Below, one piece after another: positions 34,779 through 43,283 of a stretch of DNA of 48,245 nt. The translations under genes were made by a program, and so were the position numbers. This DNA comes from Photobacterium frigidiphilum (lineage in GTDB: Bacteria; Pseudomonadota; Gammaproteobacteria; Enterobacterales; Vibrionaceae): the NCBI RefSeq assembly GCF_003025615.1, contig NZ_PYMJ01000040.1, positions 1-48,245 of the forward strand. Direction: 5' to 3'. Every line of letters starts with the position of its first letter. The first letter of the stretch is position 1. The notes under the pieces are model-generated. The model did not search any database and was not told the origin of the DNA. It was given only the letters and a program-made list of their open reading frames with translations.

Positions 34779-35615
34779 TTATTCGTCATCGTAGATTGTA
34801 GGAATAGGCTGGCGTTTATGTTGGGTCATTTTATAGATACTAATGAGGCGTTCAGACACCTCACTATCAACAGTTTTGCCTTCCAAAAAGTCGTCGATCT
34901 GATCATAGCTAACGAGTAAAGCATCTTCGTCTGCTTTTTGCGGTGCTAATTCTTCTAAGTCAGCGGTAGGTACTTTTTTCACAAGTACATCAGGAGCACC
35001 TAGTTTAGACGCGATAAGACGTACTTGACGCTTGTTTAAACCAAAAAGAGGGGCTAGGTCACATGCACCATCACCAAACTTAGTATAGAAGCCTGTGATG
35101 TTTTCTGCTGAGTGGTCTGTACCTAATACTAAACCGCCTACAAGGCCTGCAATTTCGTACTGAGCAATCATGCGAGCTCGAGCTTTAACATTACCTTTAA
35201 CGAAGTCAATTTTAGCGTCACTTTCGGGTGTTAACCCTGTGCCTTTAAGCGCGAAGAGTGTGCTTGCATGTATACCATCAACCCCATCTTTAATATTCAC
35301 ACTTACGCTGTGTGAAGGCTTGATGAAAGATAACGCCATTTGTGCTTCATGTTCATCGTGTTGCTCACCATAAGGCAGGCGAACAGCGATAAATTGGTAA
35401 GTTGATGAATTGCTTTCATCATTTAAACCATTAACAGCTAATTGTGCTAGTCGACCACACGTTGTTGAATCCACGCCGCCACTTATACCAAGTACAATTG
35501 ATTTACATCCTGATATCTTCATTTTCTTTTGAATGAATGCGATACGGCGCTGAATTTCAAAATCGACATCAATCTCTGGTAATACGTGCATTTCTGCACG
35601 AATAAGCTGTTCCAT
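34779..35615 (-). CDS. nadE: NH3-dependent NAD synthetase
   Basis: NadE amidates deamido-NAD to NAD using ATP and ammonia. The ATP-pyrophosphatase loop is LGISGGVDSTT, and the ADHSAENITGFYTKFGDGACDLAPL-type stretch (here beginning GTDHSAENITGFYTKFGDGA) and RQVRLIASKLGAP follow as expected. At 278 residues it is the short ammonia-dependent form without a glutaminase domain. It is divergent from a NadD-like gene 212 bases away, so both ends of the last steps of NAD synthesis are encoded here. Confidence 0.97.
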   Translation of the reverse strand: MEQLIRAEMHVLPEIDVDFEIQRRIAFIQKKMKISGCKSIVLGISGGVDSTTCGRLAQLAVNGLNDESNSSTYQFIAVRLPYGEQHDEHEAQMALSFIKPSHSVSVNIKDGVDGIHASTLFALKGTGLTPESDAKIDFVKGNVKARARMIAQYEIAGLVGGLVLGTDHSAENITGFYTKFGDGACDLAPLFGLNKRQVRLIASKLGAPDVLVKKVPTADLEELAPQKADEDALLVSYDQIDDFLEGKTVDSEVSERLISIYKMTQHKRQPIPTIYDDE

Positions 35616-35827
35616 GTTAATGAATCCTCAGGGCGTTGCCCAAAATATAATCAACTAAAGCGATTTAATGAAAAAAACACATCAATACATTAAACCTTTA
35701 TTAAAATCATGCGATAACTCTAAAGCAGGATCAATGCCGAATTATGAATAAAATCAAAATTGACGGTATTTCTTTGCATCTGCACTCATTATGTTCTGAA
35801 ATAGTATAAAAAGAGGCCATTTTACTA

Positions 35828-36352
35828 ATGATAAAATCTATCGCCATCTTTGGTAGTGCATTTAATCCACCGAGTTTGGGGCATAAATCTGTTTTAGAAC
35901 GTTTAAAGCATTTTGATCAAGTGCTGCTTTTGCCTAGCTTTACACATGCTTGGGGCAAAGTAATGATTGATTACAGTGCACGTTGCGAACTTGTAGAGGC
36001 TTTTATAAGTGATATTGGACAAAAAAACCTGACATTATCTCGGTTAGAAGAAGAAATGGCGGTAGGCGATGAATCAATAACAACCTATGCGGTATTAGTT
36101 GAATTACAGAAAAGGCACCCTAACGCTTCGCTAACCTTTGTTGTTGGCCCTGATAACTTTCTTAAATTCAGTCAGTTTTATCAAGCTGAACAAATACTGT
36201 CTAAATGGCAAGTATTGGCATGCCCAGAGACGGTAAATATTAGGAGTACAGTAATTCGTGATAAAATTGTCAAAAAGAGCGATATTTCACACTTAACAAC
36301 ACCAAAAGTCGCTACACTTTTATCGGATGAAAAACGTTTTATGTTTAGATAA
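35828..36352 (+). CDS. NadD-like nicotinate/nicotinamide nucleotide adenylyltransferase
   Basis: This nucleotidyltransferase of the HIGH superfamily would join ATP and nicotinate (or nicotinamide) mononucleotide. The N-terminal loop is FGSAFNPPSLGH (8-19), where the first His/Thr of the (H/T)xGH motif is Ser16. FVVGPDNFLKFSQFYQAEQIL and the late STVIR copy the ISSTxIR ribose/phosphate motif. At 174 residues it is shorter than E. coli NadD (213), so it may be a second enzyme of the organism. Its divergent neighbour nadE catalyses the next step, which supports a role in NAD synthesis. Confidence 0.8.
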   Translation: MIKSIAIFGSAFNPPSLGHKSVLERLKHFDQVLLLPSFTHAWGKVMIDYSARCELVEAFISDIGQKNLTLSRLEEEMAVGDESITTYAVLVELQKRHPNASLTFVVGPDNFLKFSQFYQAEQILSKWQVLACPETVNIRSTVIRDKIVKKSDISHLTTPKVATLLSDEKRFMFR

Positions 36353-36376
36353 TAGATATTATGCCCAAGGAGTACT

Positions 36377-36913
36377 TTGAATAGTTGCAAGATTAAATTA
36401 TTAACGATGTTACTCGTTGCTATTATGCTCATTTCTTGGGACGTATTTGCTTTACCCTGTAACCCCTATAGCGAAGCTCAACTCGCATCATTTTCTGATG
36501 ATGAAAAACAAGTGTATCTTCGGTCTTGCTCTACTTTGTCAGTCTCCAATGACGATGATTTATTATTGGAAACGCAAGCTGAGCCCAATATTGATTGGCA
36601 AATTGATAAGACACCTTCAAGCGGAGAGTTCTGGGATGACTGGTCTGAAGATATGGCCGTTGATTCTCCATTCTTAGTCCAACAGAATGAATCAACTTTT
36701 TATGGCTTAGGTGTCTGGCTTCCAAGTCAATATGATGATATGGATCTTGATAATTTCGCTGATGCGCAAGACTGGATAAAAAGTCACGGTTTACAGATGA
36801 GTTTTGGCATCGGTGGAGAAGATGCCAAGTCGCCACGATTCAGGTTTGATTATCGATGGCACGACGAAGATCTCAGTGATGTATTTCTTCAGTTAGAAAT
36901 CCCATTTCAATAA
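36377..36913 (+). CDS. Unknown secreted protein, TTG start
   Basis: I do not recognise this 178-residue protein. It has an N-terminal signal peptide (about 1-25, ending DVFA) and a mature acidic part with CNPYSEAQLASFSDDEKQVY, a central acidic linker and a C-terminal GLGVWLPSQYDDMDLDNF ... FRFDYRWHDED segment that looks beta-stranded. The start codon is TTG at 36377, four bases after AAGGAG; the next ATG has no such site and would cut the signal peptide. It lies 24 bases after the NadD-like gene and is probably cotranscribed. Confidence 0.7.
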   Translation: MNSCKIKLLTMLLVAIMLISWDVFALPCNPYSEAQLASFSDDEKQVYLRSCSTLSVSNDDDLLLETQAEPNIDWQIDKTPSSGEFWDDWSEDMAVDSPFLVQQNESTFYGLGVWLPSQYDDMDLDNFADAQDWIKSHGLQMSFGIGGEDAKSPRFRFDYRWHDEDLSDVFLQLEIPFQ

Positions 36914-36940
36914 TAAAGCGATATTTTCATCGCTTTATTA
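36911..36940. terminator. Bidirectional terminator between secreted protein gene and AraC-like gene
   Basis: TAATAAAGCGAT (36911-36922) pairs perfectly with ATCGCTTTATTA (36929-36940); the left arm contains the stop codon of the upstream gene. Confidence 0.75.
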
Positions 36941-36957
36941 TGAATTGAAATACGCAA

Positions 36958-37635
36958 TTAAAATTGTTCACCAAAGACTGATATTGCCAATGCGTTTAGT
37001 GTCGCTTCGTTAGTATTGAGTGTTTCAGCGATTTGCGACGCCTTACGACCTGATCGAGATAGCTTTACGGCCTCACGTAGCAGAATACAGGTTTGAAATT
37101 CATGAATAGTAATATCAATGAGTTTCGTTATTTTATTCAAAGCGGCAGTATCGACAACCTTTTCACCCGTCAGTAGCAATGCTAATGCGTCATTATAATG
37201 TTTCGTTAAATGAGGCGAAGCGTGTTTATTGCTAACTTTTAACTCTGACACTTGATCGGCAATCACACGAAGTAATCGACCAAAAGAACTATCCCAATCT
37301 TGTGTTTTTTCAGATAGTTTTGTTAGCTCGACCAGCAAGGCGCTCATTAACTCAGTGACTTTAAAAAATCCAGCTTCTCGACAAAGTGGGGTTGTAAGGC
37401 GCACCGAAAATTCGACTTTAAAGTAGTGACTACCTGGTAGTACTGTTAACGCGTGAAGGCAATCGAAAGGTACCCAGAAACCAGTGCCTTGTGTCACCAA
37501 ACATTCTTGTTTGCCTAAGCGGATTAAAGCCGAACCTTTAGTTATAACGATAAAGTACGACGAGTGGCTCTTACGGCGAGGGCCAACATGAAGGTAAGTT
37601 TGTTCGTTTTTGGTAAATTCAATTGCCTGTTTCAT
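36958..37635 (-). CDS. AraC-like regulator with cupin sensor and reduced DNA-binding domain
   Basis: The N-terminal half (about 1-95) is a cupin-type sensor: YFIVITKGSALIRLGKQECLVTQGTGFWVPFDCLHAL. The C-terminal region has AraC-like features, with ILLREAVKLSRSGRKASQIAETLNTNEATLNAL matching the linker helix and second helix-turn-helix. The first helix-turn-helix is hardly recognisable and the ending FGEQF is short. The ATG at 37635 is preceded by GAGAG; the longer frame to 37692 starts with TTG and has no family resemblance. The protein may bind DNA weakly, or in another way. Confidence 0.65.
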   Translation of the reverse strand: MKQAIEFTKNEQTYLHVGPRRKSHSSYFIVITKGSALIRLGKQECLVTQGTGFWVPFDCLHALTVLPGSHYFKVEFSVRLTTPLCREAGFFKVTELMSALLVELTKLSEKTQDWDSSFGRLLRVIADQVSELKVSNKHASPHLTKHYNDALALLLTGEKVVDTAALNKITKLIDITIHEFQTCILLREAVKLSRSGRKASQIAETLNTNEATLNALAISVFGEQF

Positions 37636-37907
37636 ACGGATTCTCTCACAAAATTGCCTGCACATATTGTTCTGTTTTGGCTTTATCGTCAATAAGCTAA
37701 ATACAAAGGGTGGAAAAATGGTGACTTTTGTTTCTAAATACCGGTGAACATACTAATGTGTGGTGCGAAAAAGCAGTAAAGTGGTGAAAATTCACCCTTA
37801 ACTTTCTGGTAAGAGCTCCTACCTTCACAGTTATTGCATCAACCCATTGGGTTAATGTAAATTTATGCGTAAAATAACGCGGTTTCCTCCTCATATGAAG
37901 CATAATT

Positions 37908-39020
37908 GTGCATACAGATAACGATATTTATAAAGAAATTCGACCATACAATGATGACGAAGTGAGCGATGCTATTCAGCGACTCGTTAATGACAAAGAA
38001 TTTACAACGGCAATCTTGAATTACCGTTTTCCTCAATTCTCTGGTGTACTCGGCTGGTTATTGATTCCGTTAATTAAACGTTTTTTAATTAACAAATGGT
38101 CAAATGTTAAAACTGTTGAAGATGTTCAACGTCAAGTCTCTAAGTACATGCATGCTACAATTAATCAATCATGTGACGGTGTAACATGTACAGGTCTCGA
38201 TAAATTAGACCCTAACAAAGCATACTTATTTGTATCGAATCATCGTGATATAGCGATGGATCCCGCGATGGTGAATTGGTGTATGTTTCAGAAAAAATTC
38301 AGTACTGTACGCATTGCGATTGGTGACAATTTACTTAAAAAACCATGTGCGACAGAACTAATGCGGTTAAATAAAAGTTTTATTGTTAAACGTTCTGCAA
38401 AAGCACCTCGTGAAGTACTCAAATCGTTGGGTTTATTGTCTAGTTATATTTCAAACTCTTTAGAAACAGGTAACCCTGTTTGGATTGCTCAGAAAGAAGG
38501 GCGCGCTAAAGATGGTAACGACAAGACTGATCCTACCATTTTAAAAATGTTTTTTATGGAAGGGCGTAAACGTAAGCAGTCTTTTACTGAATTCATGCCG
38601 AGCTTGAATATCGTACCTATTGCTATTTCTTATGAGAATGATCCATGTGATGTAGCCAAAGCTAACGAGCTTTATCAAAAGCAGACATCTGGAAGCTATG
38701 AAAAAGGTGAACTTGAAGATATAGATAGCATTATCCAAGGTATCGTTGGTCAGAAACGACGTATACATGTGAGTTTTGGTGATGTAATCAAAGATCCGAT
38801 TGAAACACCAGAAGAGCTAGCGGTAGAGATTGATCGCCAGATAACGGCGAATTACAGATTATTTCCTGCTAACTATATTGCTGCTGGTATCGAACATGAC
38901 AGCGTTACGCCTGAGGAAAAAGCGAAATTTGATGAAAAGTTATCTCCGTTACCTTTAGGTGTTGCCACTATTTTGAAAGATATGTACGCATATCCAGCCC
39001 GTAAGCAGCTAGAGAGCTAA
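37908..39020 (+). CDS. PlsC-type 1-acyl-glycerol-3-phosphate acyltransferase family protein
   Basis: This is a phospholipid or lipid acyltransferase. The catalytic NHxxxxD motif appears as SNHRDIAMD near residue 105, followed by IAIGDNLLKKP, FIVKRSAK and the glycerolipid-binding WIAQKEGRAKDGNDKTDP (the EGTRS-type block). A hydrophobic segment FSGVLGWLLIPLIKRFLI (about 44-61) can anchor it in the membrane. At 370 residues it is longer than PlsC (about 245), with an extra C-terminal part. The start is GTG with only a weak GAAG site. It is a single gene with a strong terminator. Confidence 0.85.
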   Translation: MHTDNDIYKEIRPYNDDEVSDAIQRLVNDKEFTTAILNYRFPQFSGVLGWLLIPLIKRFLINKWSNVKTVEDVQRQVSKYMHATINQSCDGVTCTGLDKLDPNKAYLFVSNHRDIAMDPAMVNWCMFQKKFSTVRIAIGDNLLKKPCATELMRLNKSFIVKRSAKAPREVLKSLGLLSSYISNSLETGNPVWIAQKEGRAKDGNDKTDPTILKMFFMEGRKRKQSFTEFMPSLNIVPIAISYENDPCDVAKANELYQKQTSGSYEKGELEDIDSIIQGIVGQKRRIHVSFGDVIKDPIETPEELAVEIDRQITANYRLFPANYIAAGIEHDSVTPEEKAKFDEKLSPLPLGVATILKDMYAYPARKQLES

Positions 39021-39059
39021 TTCAGATTATTAGTTAACAGTCATAGTTTTGAATTTTCA

Positions 39060-39092
39060 AAAAGCGGCTAACCTATTAGGTTAGCCGCTTTT
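39060..39092 (+). terminator. Terminator after acyltransferase gene
   Basis: AAAAGCGGCTAACCT (39060-39074) pairs perfectly over 15 bases with AGGTTAGCCGCTTTT (39078-39092). Confidence 0.92.
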
Positions 39093-39147
39093 CTGTTGGC
39101 GAAATGGCAAGGTAATCGTTATGCCAATCCATTAATTATGATTGGCT

Positions 39148-39774
39148 TTAAGGTGTCGTATTAAGCGTTCTAACAATCGCCTTTGGTGATATCACTTCAA
39201 CTCTTCTATTTAACCGCCGTTCTTGTTCTGAATTACCATTGCTAATAAGTTCATCATCACCCAGCGCGATAATTTGAATTCTTTCTTCTTCGATTCCAAA
39301 TACAGATGATATATAAATAGCGACACTGAAGGCGCGCTCAAATGATAAGACAAGGTTTTCTTCTTTTGAACCAGCGTCGTCACTATGACCAATCACGATT
39401 AAGTAACTATCAAGATGAAGCTTTAAGCGTAAAGCAATAGGGTCTAGTAATTGTTGATTTTTCACCGATAATTCATAATTCATATTATCGAAGTAGATTA
39501 CCTCTTTTTGTTCGGGTAATTGAGCAAGAAGAATACTTGCATCAGGTGTTGCTGTATATGTTATAGAGTCAGTGACAACCGCTGAGTTACGAGAAGTGTT
39601 AAGTTCATTACTTGACGTATAAATATTCAGTGAAGATGTTGTGTTTTCAGTGTTACCCTGTGACTTTTCAGTGACGCTGTCACTTTTTTGTTCGCTAGTC
39701 GTTGTGCAAGCGAATAAAAATACGCAACTTATTAGGATTATAGAGCTCGTAAATAAATAATTGAAAGCACGCAT
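39148..39774 (-). CDS. OmpA-family lipoprotein
   Basis: This is an outer-membrane lipoprotein that binds peptidoglycan. The signal peptide ends in LFAC, giving lipidated Cys23. A Ser/Thr-rich linker (about 24-90) leads to an OmpA C-terminal domain: VIYFDNMNYELS, GHSDDAGSKEENLVLSFERA with the diaminopimelate-binding Asp, and ERRLNRRVEV with the Arg. The length is 208 residues. It resembles Pal-like proteins but lacks tol gene neighbours. Its own upstream spacer carries the MITE-like element. Confidence 0.88.
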   Translation of the reverse strand: MRAFNYLFTSSIILISCVFLFACTTTSEQKSDSVTEKSQGNTENTTSSLNIYTSSNELNTSRNSAVVTDSITYTATPDASILLAQLPEQKEVIYFDNMNYELSVKNQQLLDPIALRLKLHLDSYLIVIGHSDDAGSKEENLVLSFERAFSVAIYISSVFGIEEERIQIIALGDDELISNGNSEQERRLNRRVEVISPKAIVRTLNTTP

Positions 39775-40163
39775 ATCAACCTAAACTAAGACGATTATCT
39801 TTTAGGTTTAGATCATATCTAGGAAAGCACAACTGAATAATTGAGAATCATATACGTTCTTTATACCCAAGTTACCTCAAGATGCTCGTTTCAGCGAGAA
39901 TTTGTTGTGCTCTAGGCAAGGCACTTATTTATAGACCTAGTCGTTCTACGTTGAAAATAAGTAACACCGCATAGAGCCCAACAAAACTCGCCCTTCGGGA
40001 GTGATTCAGCGTATCTACTTCTGTGTCAAATGTGTTTGAAAGGGAATGCCATTCCTACACACATTTTCCTCGAATTAAACACGCTGAGATCACTCTGAAT
40101 CCTGCATATTGAGGTAGCTTGGGTATAAACGGTGACGAGAAATCACCTTTTAAATTGATGAGG
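39775..40163. other. 389-base spacer occupied mainly by a palindromic element
   Basis: No gene is present. The 268-base MITE-like element fills 39861-40128; the flanks (39775-39860 and 40129-40163) are AT-rich and carry the start of the OmpA-type gene and the end of the LysR gene. Confidence 0.8.
39861..40128. mobile_element. MITE-like palindromic element with 24-bp terminal inverted repeats
   Basis: The ends (39861-39884 and 40105-40128) are inverted copies that agree at 22 of 24 positions and both begin TTATACCCAAG(T/C)TACCTCAA. There is no reading frame inside. Internal arms are also inverted: TTTGTTGTGCTCTA (39901-39914) with TAGAGCCCAACAAAA (from 39972), AGTGATTCAGCG (about 40000-40011) with CGCTGAGATCACT (40082-40094), and AAATGTGT with ACACACATTT around AGGGAATGCCATTCCT. 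The flanks are AAACGG- and CGTTCT-like and show no clear target duplication. Copies of one end recur at 8201-8227 and 32240-32264. Confidence 0.75.
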
Positions 40164-41090
40164 TTATGAAGTAATTGGATTGAGTTCTTTAAAAGGCGGT
40201 TTGGCCATTCGTTCAGCCATGAAATCAATAAAACTTCGAACTTTCGGCGCTAGGTATTTACGTCTTGGATAGACGGCATAAATCGGTAATTCAACGTCGG
40301 CTTTCCACTCTGGCAAAAGCTGTACTAATTTATTATTAACCAATTCATCGGTGATTAGATATGTCGATAAGTACGCTATACCTAAGCCACTTGTTGCCGC
40401 ATCAAGTACTGCAGGGGCATTATCAATACGGTAATTACCACGCGCACGAATCGATTGGTGTACACCATCACGTGTAAATTCCCAATTTACATACTTGCGC
40501 TCACGACTTTGGTAAGTAATACAATTATGACGCCGTAAATCACCGGGTAGTTGAGGTACACCATGCTCGGCAAGATATTCAGGAGAGGCAACAACAACAA
40601 AATTACAGTTGGCTAATCTGCGTGCGACCATACCTTCAGGTGGGTGTTCATGAATTGCCACCCAGCAATCGAAGCCTTCTTCAAGTAGGTTAGGGCGGTG
40701 ATCAAATAAGCTGACCTCTAGTTCAAGATCGGGATGTGCTTTTTGAAATTCGGCTAAGGCTGATGTGATGTTTGAATTTCCAAAAGATTGAGCAACACCA
40801 ACACGCAATACGCCTTTCACCTCATCTCTGTAACCTGCCACCATTGCTTCTGCTTCATTTACTGTATCGACAAGTTGTTGTCCATACTCGGAATACTGCA
40901 AACCAATATCTGTTAAAGCAACGGTTCTTGTACTTCGCTGAACAAGCTGACAACCAAGCCTTTCCTCAAGAAAACGAATTTGTTTACTTACCTGTGATTT
41001 GGAAATGCCAAGACGCTCGGCAGCACGAGTGAAGTTTTGTTCATTACCGACGGTGGCAAGAATCACCATTTGTTGAAGATTTTCTAGCAT
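40164..41090 (-). CDS. LysR-family transcriptional regulator (CrgA-type)
   Basis: This regulator has an N-terminal winged helix-turn-helix (LENLQQMVILATVGNEQNFTRAAERLGISKSQVSKQIRFLEERLG) and a C-terminal effector domain from VKGVLRVGVAQSFG onward. SQVSKQI replaces the more common SAVS(R/H)AI. An AAGG site precedes the ATG. The 478-base spacer separates it from the divergent chrA, which is the likely but unproven target. The effector is unknown. Confidence 0.92.
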   Translation of the reverse strand: MLENLQQMVILATVGNEQNFTRAAERLGISKSQVSKQIRFLEERLGCQLVQRSTRTVALTDIGLQYSEYGQQLVDTVNEAEAMVAGYRDEVKGVLRVGVAQSFGNSNITSALAEFQKAHPDLELEVSLFDHRPNLLEEGFDCWVAIHEHPPEGMVARRLANCNFVVVASPEYLAEHGVPQLPGDLRRHNCITYQSRERKYVNWEFTRDGVHQSIRARGNYRIDNAPAVLDAATSGLGIAYLSTYLITDELVNNKLVQLLPEWKADVELPIYAVYPRRKYLAPKVRSFIDFMAERMAKPPFKELNPITS

Positions 41091-41568
41091 AGGGAAGAAC
41101 CTTGATTATCAATATCACGATTATAACACTGATATATGTAAGACATTAATAATACAGCGAATAAATGTCACACCGTAACAAATCAAATAACCACATTATC
41201 GAGAAGATAGAAGGCGCCTAATTCTAAATTTATAAAATAATATTCGACTAACTCAAATTCTAAATACTTTGGTTGCTTCTTTTTGTTAGTGACTACTTTT
41301 TCGTGCACTAGCATTCAGGTAACCGGCTAATTCACAAACATCAGAAATGGAATTTATTCCTTTAAAAACAACAATGTACCGCCTCTGTTTCCGTGCGTGC
41401 ACAGTAACTAGGTGTATTTCGTAATTTAATAACAACGAGCATTATATTCATTCACACCATGGCTATTTATTGATTTTTAACTATTAAAATTAAACATGAT
41501 AATTATCATTCCAAACGATTTAATTAATTATTTGTTGTGACGTAAAATATCTTTTTCTAGGAGGTAAT
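41091..41568. other. 478-base spacer between LysR gene and chrA
   Basis: No gene is seen. It is strongly AT-rich near both genes. A perfect 14-base palindrome ATGATAATTATCAT lies at 41496-41509, about 60 bases before chrA, and resembles a shortened Fur-type site. No clear LysR T-N11-A site could be fixed. Confidence 0.5.
41496..41509. promoter_or_regulatory. Palindrome ATGATAATTATCAT upstream of chrA (Fur-like)
   Basis: This perfect palindrome contains the GATAAT hexamer and its inverse used by Fur-family regulators, but it lacks the central bases of the 7-1-7 Fur consensus. It is positioned where a repressor or activator of chrA could bind. Confidence 0.4.
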
Positions 41569-42735
41569 ATGTTCAACGTTTTGTGGAATTTTTTCGTGCT
41601 TGGTTTGTATAGTTTCGGTGGACCAGCTGCGCATATTGGTTATTTTCAACGAGAGTTTGTTGAAAATAAAAAATGGTTAAAACAAAATGACTTCACTCAT
41701 GCTGTCGCTTTGTGCCAGTTCTTACCTGGCCCTGCTAGTAGTCAGTTGGGCATGTACATAGGATTTAAACGAGCTGGTTACTTGGGGGCGATTGCAGCAT
41801 TTATCGGATTCACGTTGCCTTCTTTCGTTTTGCTAACATTTTTGGCAATCGCTAATAACCAAGTAACTGGAATGGCGATTATTGATACAGTCATTCATGC
41901 CGCTAAATTATTGGCAGTTGTTGTGGTTGCTGATGCGCTTTGGGGGATGGCAAAAAAGAATATCACAACATTACTTACCTTATTTGTTGCAAGCCTAACG
42001 GCCATTTGGGTCTTCTTTAGTTCTGGTCTACTTGGGCAAGTTGCCCCGATTATGATTGCAGCCTTAGTCGGTTATTTAATGTCTTTTAGGACTACAAATA
42101 GTGCTGTAAATGCTACGGCCATAAAGAACGATCCTATTCGTCCTAATGTTTTTATACTCTCGGTATTTGTTGGATTACTTATCGGGCTACCTCTGGTTGC
42201 AAATCAGGCTGAAACGTTAAACCTGATCAATGTTTTCTATCAGGCGGGTAGTTTTGTATTTGGGGGAGGACATGTTGTTTTACCTTTACTAGAGCCAATG
42301 ATGGAAGGAATGGTTGAGCCTGATACTTTCTTAACATCCTATGCTGCTGCACAGTTAGTTCCTGGTCCTATGTTTACAATGGCGAGTTATTTAGGTGCAT
42401 CTGCATTACCTTCTATGCCTATTCTCGGTAGTTTTCTTGCAACTGTTGCCGTATTTTTGCCGGGTTGTTTACTGCTATTTGCTTTTTTACCCGCTTGGAA
42501 AGCGCTGTTTAGTCACTCAAGATTAAAAGTTTCTATTGTTTTGGTTAACGCTAGTGTCATTGGTTTACTGGGCAGCGCTTTTGTTACGCCTGTTATCACG
42601 ACATCGATTAGCTCTATTTTTGATATTGTTTCAGTTATCAGCGGCTATGTATTATTGAAATACAAACGATGCCCAGTATGGTTACTTGCCGTGGTATTTG
42701 TTGTTTATAAGGTAGTGATGGATGCTTTGATTTAA
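41569..42735 (+). CDS. chrA: Chromate transporter, long-chain ChrA
   Basis: ChrA-family proteins export chromate using proton motive force; many family members have unknown anions. The protein of 388 residues has two CHR domains: the first begins NFFVLGLYSFGGPAAHIGYFQREFV with LCQFLPGPASSQLGMYIG, and the second contains YQAGSFVFGGGHVVLPLLEPMM with AAAQLVPGPMFTMASYLG. About ten or eleven membrane helices are visible. A strong AGGAGG precedes the ATG by four bases. It is divergent from a LysR gene, and a large hairpin follows the stop codon. Confidence 0.93.
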   Translation: MFNVLWNFFVLGLYSFGGPAAHIGYFQREFVENKKWLKQNDFTHAVALCQFLPGPASSQLGMYIGFKRAGYLGAIAAFIGFTLPSFVLLTFLAIANNQVTGMAIIDTVIHAAKLLAVVVVADALWGMAKKNITTLLTLFVASLTAIWVFFSSGLLGQVAPIMIAALVGYLMSFRTTNSAVNATAIKNDPIRPNVFILSVFVGLLIGLPLVANQAETLNLINVFYQAGSFVFGGGHVVLPLLEPMMEGMVEPDTFLTSYAAAQLVPGPMFTMASYLGASALPSMPILGSFLATVAVFLPGCLLLFAFLPAWKALFSHSRLKVSIVLVNASVIGLLGSAFVTPVITTSISSIFDIVSVISGYVLLKYKRCPVWLLAVVFVVYKVVMDALI

Positions 42736-42753
42736 GGTGATATCGTACCAAAA

Positions 42754-42784
42754 GTTATAAGTTACGGTTTACGTAACTTATAAC
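42754..42784 (+). other. Perfect 13-bp hairpin after chrA
   Basis: GTTATAAGTTACG (42754-42766) pairs perfectly with CGTAACTTATAAC (42772-42784) around GTTTA. No T-run follows, so it is not a standard terminator. It may protect the chrA mRNA or be a protein site. Confidence 0.6.
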
Positions 42785-42939
42785 CCTACATCCTAATGCA
42801 CTATAACTATATAGCAGTAAAAGAATAATATCTATAATTCAATGATTTATCACTATATGTTTAGTAAGCATATGATTAAGCTATCGTTAAGTTGTTGTTG
42901 ATATAATTCGGCCTAATAATAATAAAAAGGCTTGGTATT

Positions 42940-43236
42940 ATGTCGCTTAATAGAAAGGTTCGTCCAAATTTGACCAATTATGATGTACTTGAAATGGTGC
43001 GAAGTGAATTGCGAGAATCAGAAAAACGCGTGATGAAAAAAATGGTATTAACGGCTGTTTGTACCGTTTTTAGTATTTTTATGATAATAACGTTAGTGGT
43101 TTCAACGCAAGGTAAAACTGTTAGGAATTATGCCGCAGAAGCAATGAAAAAAGCATTCGAAGCAGAGCGAGCCGTTTATATTATTGATGAAGCTGCAGGT
43201 ACAAATTTTCTAGAGCAGTCTAAACAAACGAAATAG
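42940..43236 (+). CDS. Small single-pass membrane protein of unknown function
   Basis: This 98-residue protein has a charged cytoplasmic N-terminus (1-34, VRPNLTNYDVLEMVRSELRESEKRVMKK), one membrane helix (about 36-55) and a periplasmic helical tail rich in Ala and Glu (AAEAMKKAFEAERAVYIIDEAAGTNFLEQS). I do not recognise it. An AAGG site lies before the ATG. It is a single gene that shares a terminator with the convergent DUF1439 gene. Confidence 0.75.
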   Translation: MSLNRKVRPNLTNYDVLEMVRSELRESEKRVMKKMVLTAVCTVFSIFMIITLVVSTQGKTVRNYAAEAMKKAFEAERAVYIIDEAAGTNFLEQSKQTK

Positions 43237-43245
43237 CTATTCATT

Positions 43246-43275
43246 AATAGGCTCCTAAATGAGCGAGCCTATTTT
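43246..43275. terminator. Terminator between the small membrane protein and DUF1439 genes
   Basis: AATAGGCTC (43246-43254) pairs with GAGCCTATT (43265-43273), followed by further T's on the plus side. Confidence 0.78.
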
Positions 43276-43283
43276 AATCGACG

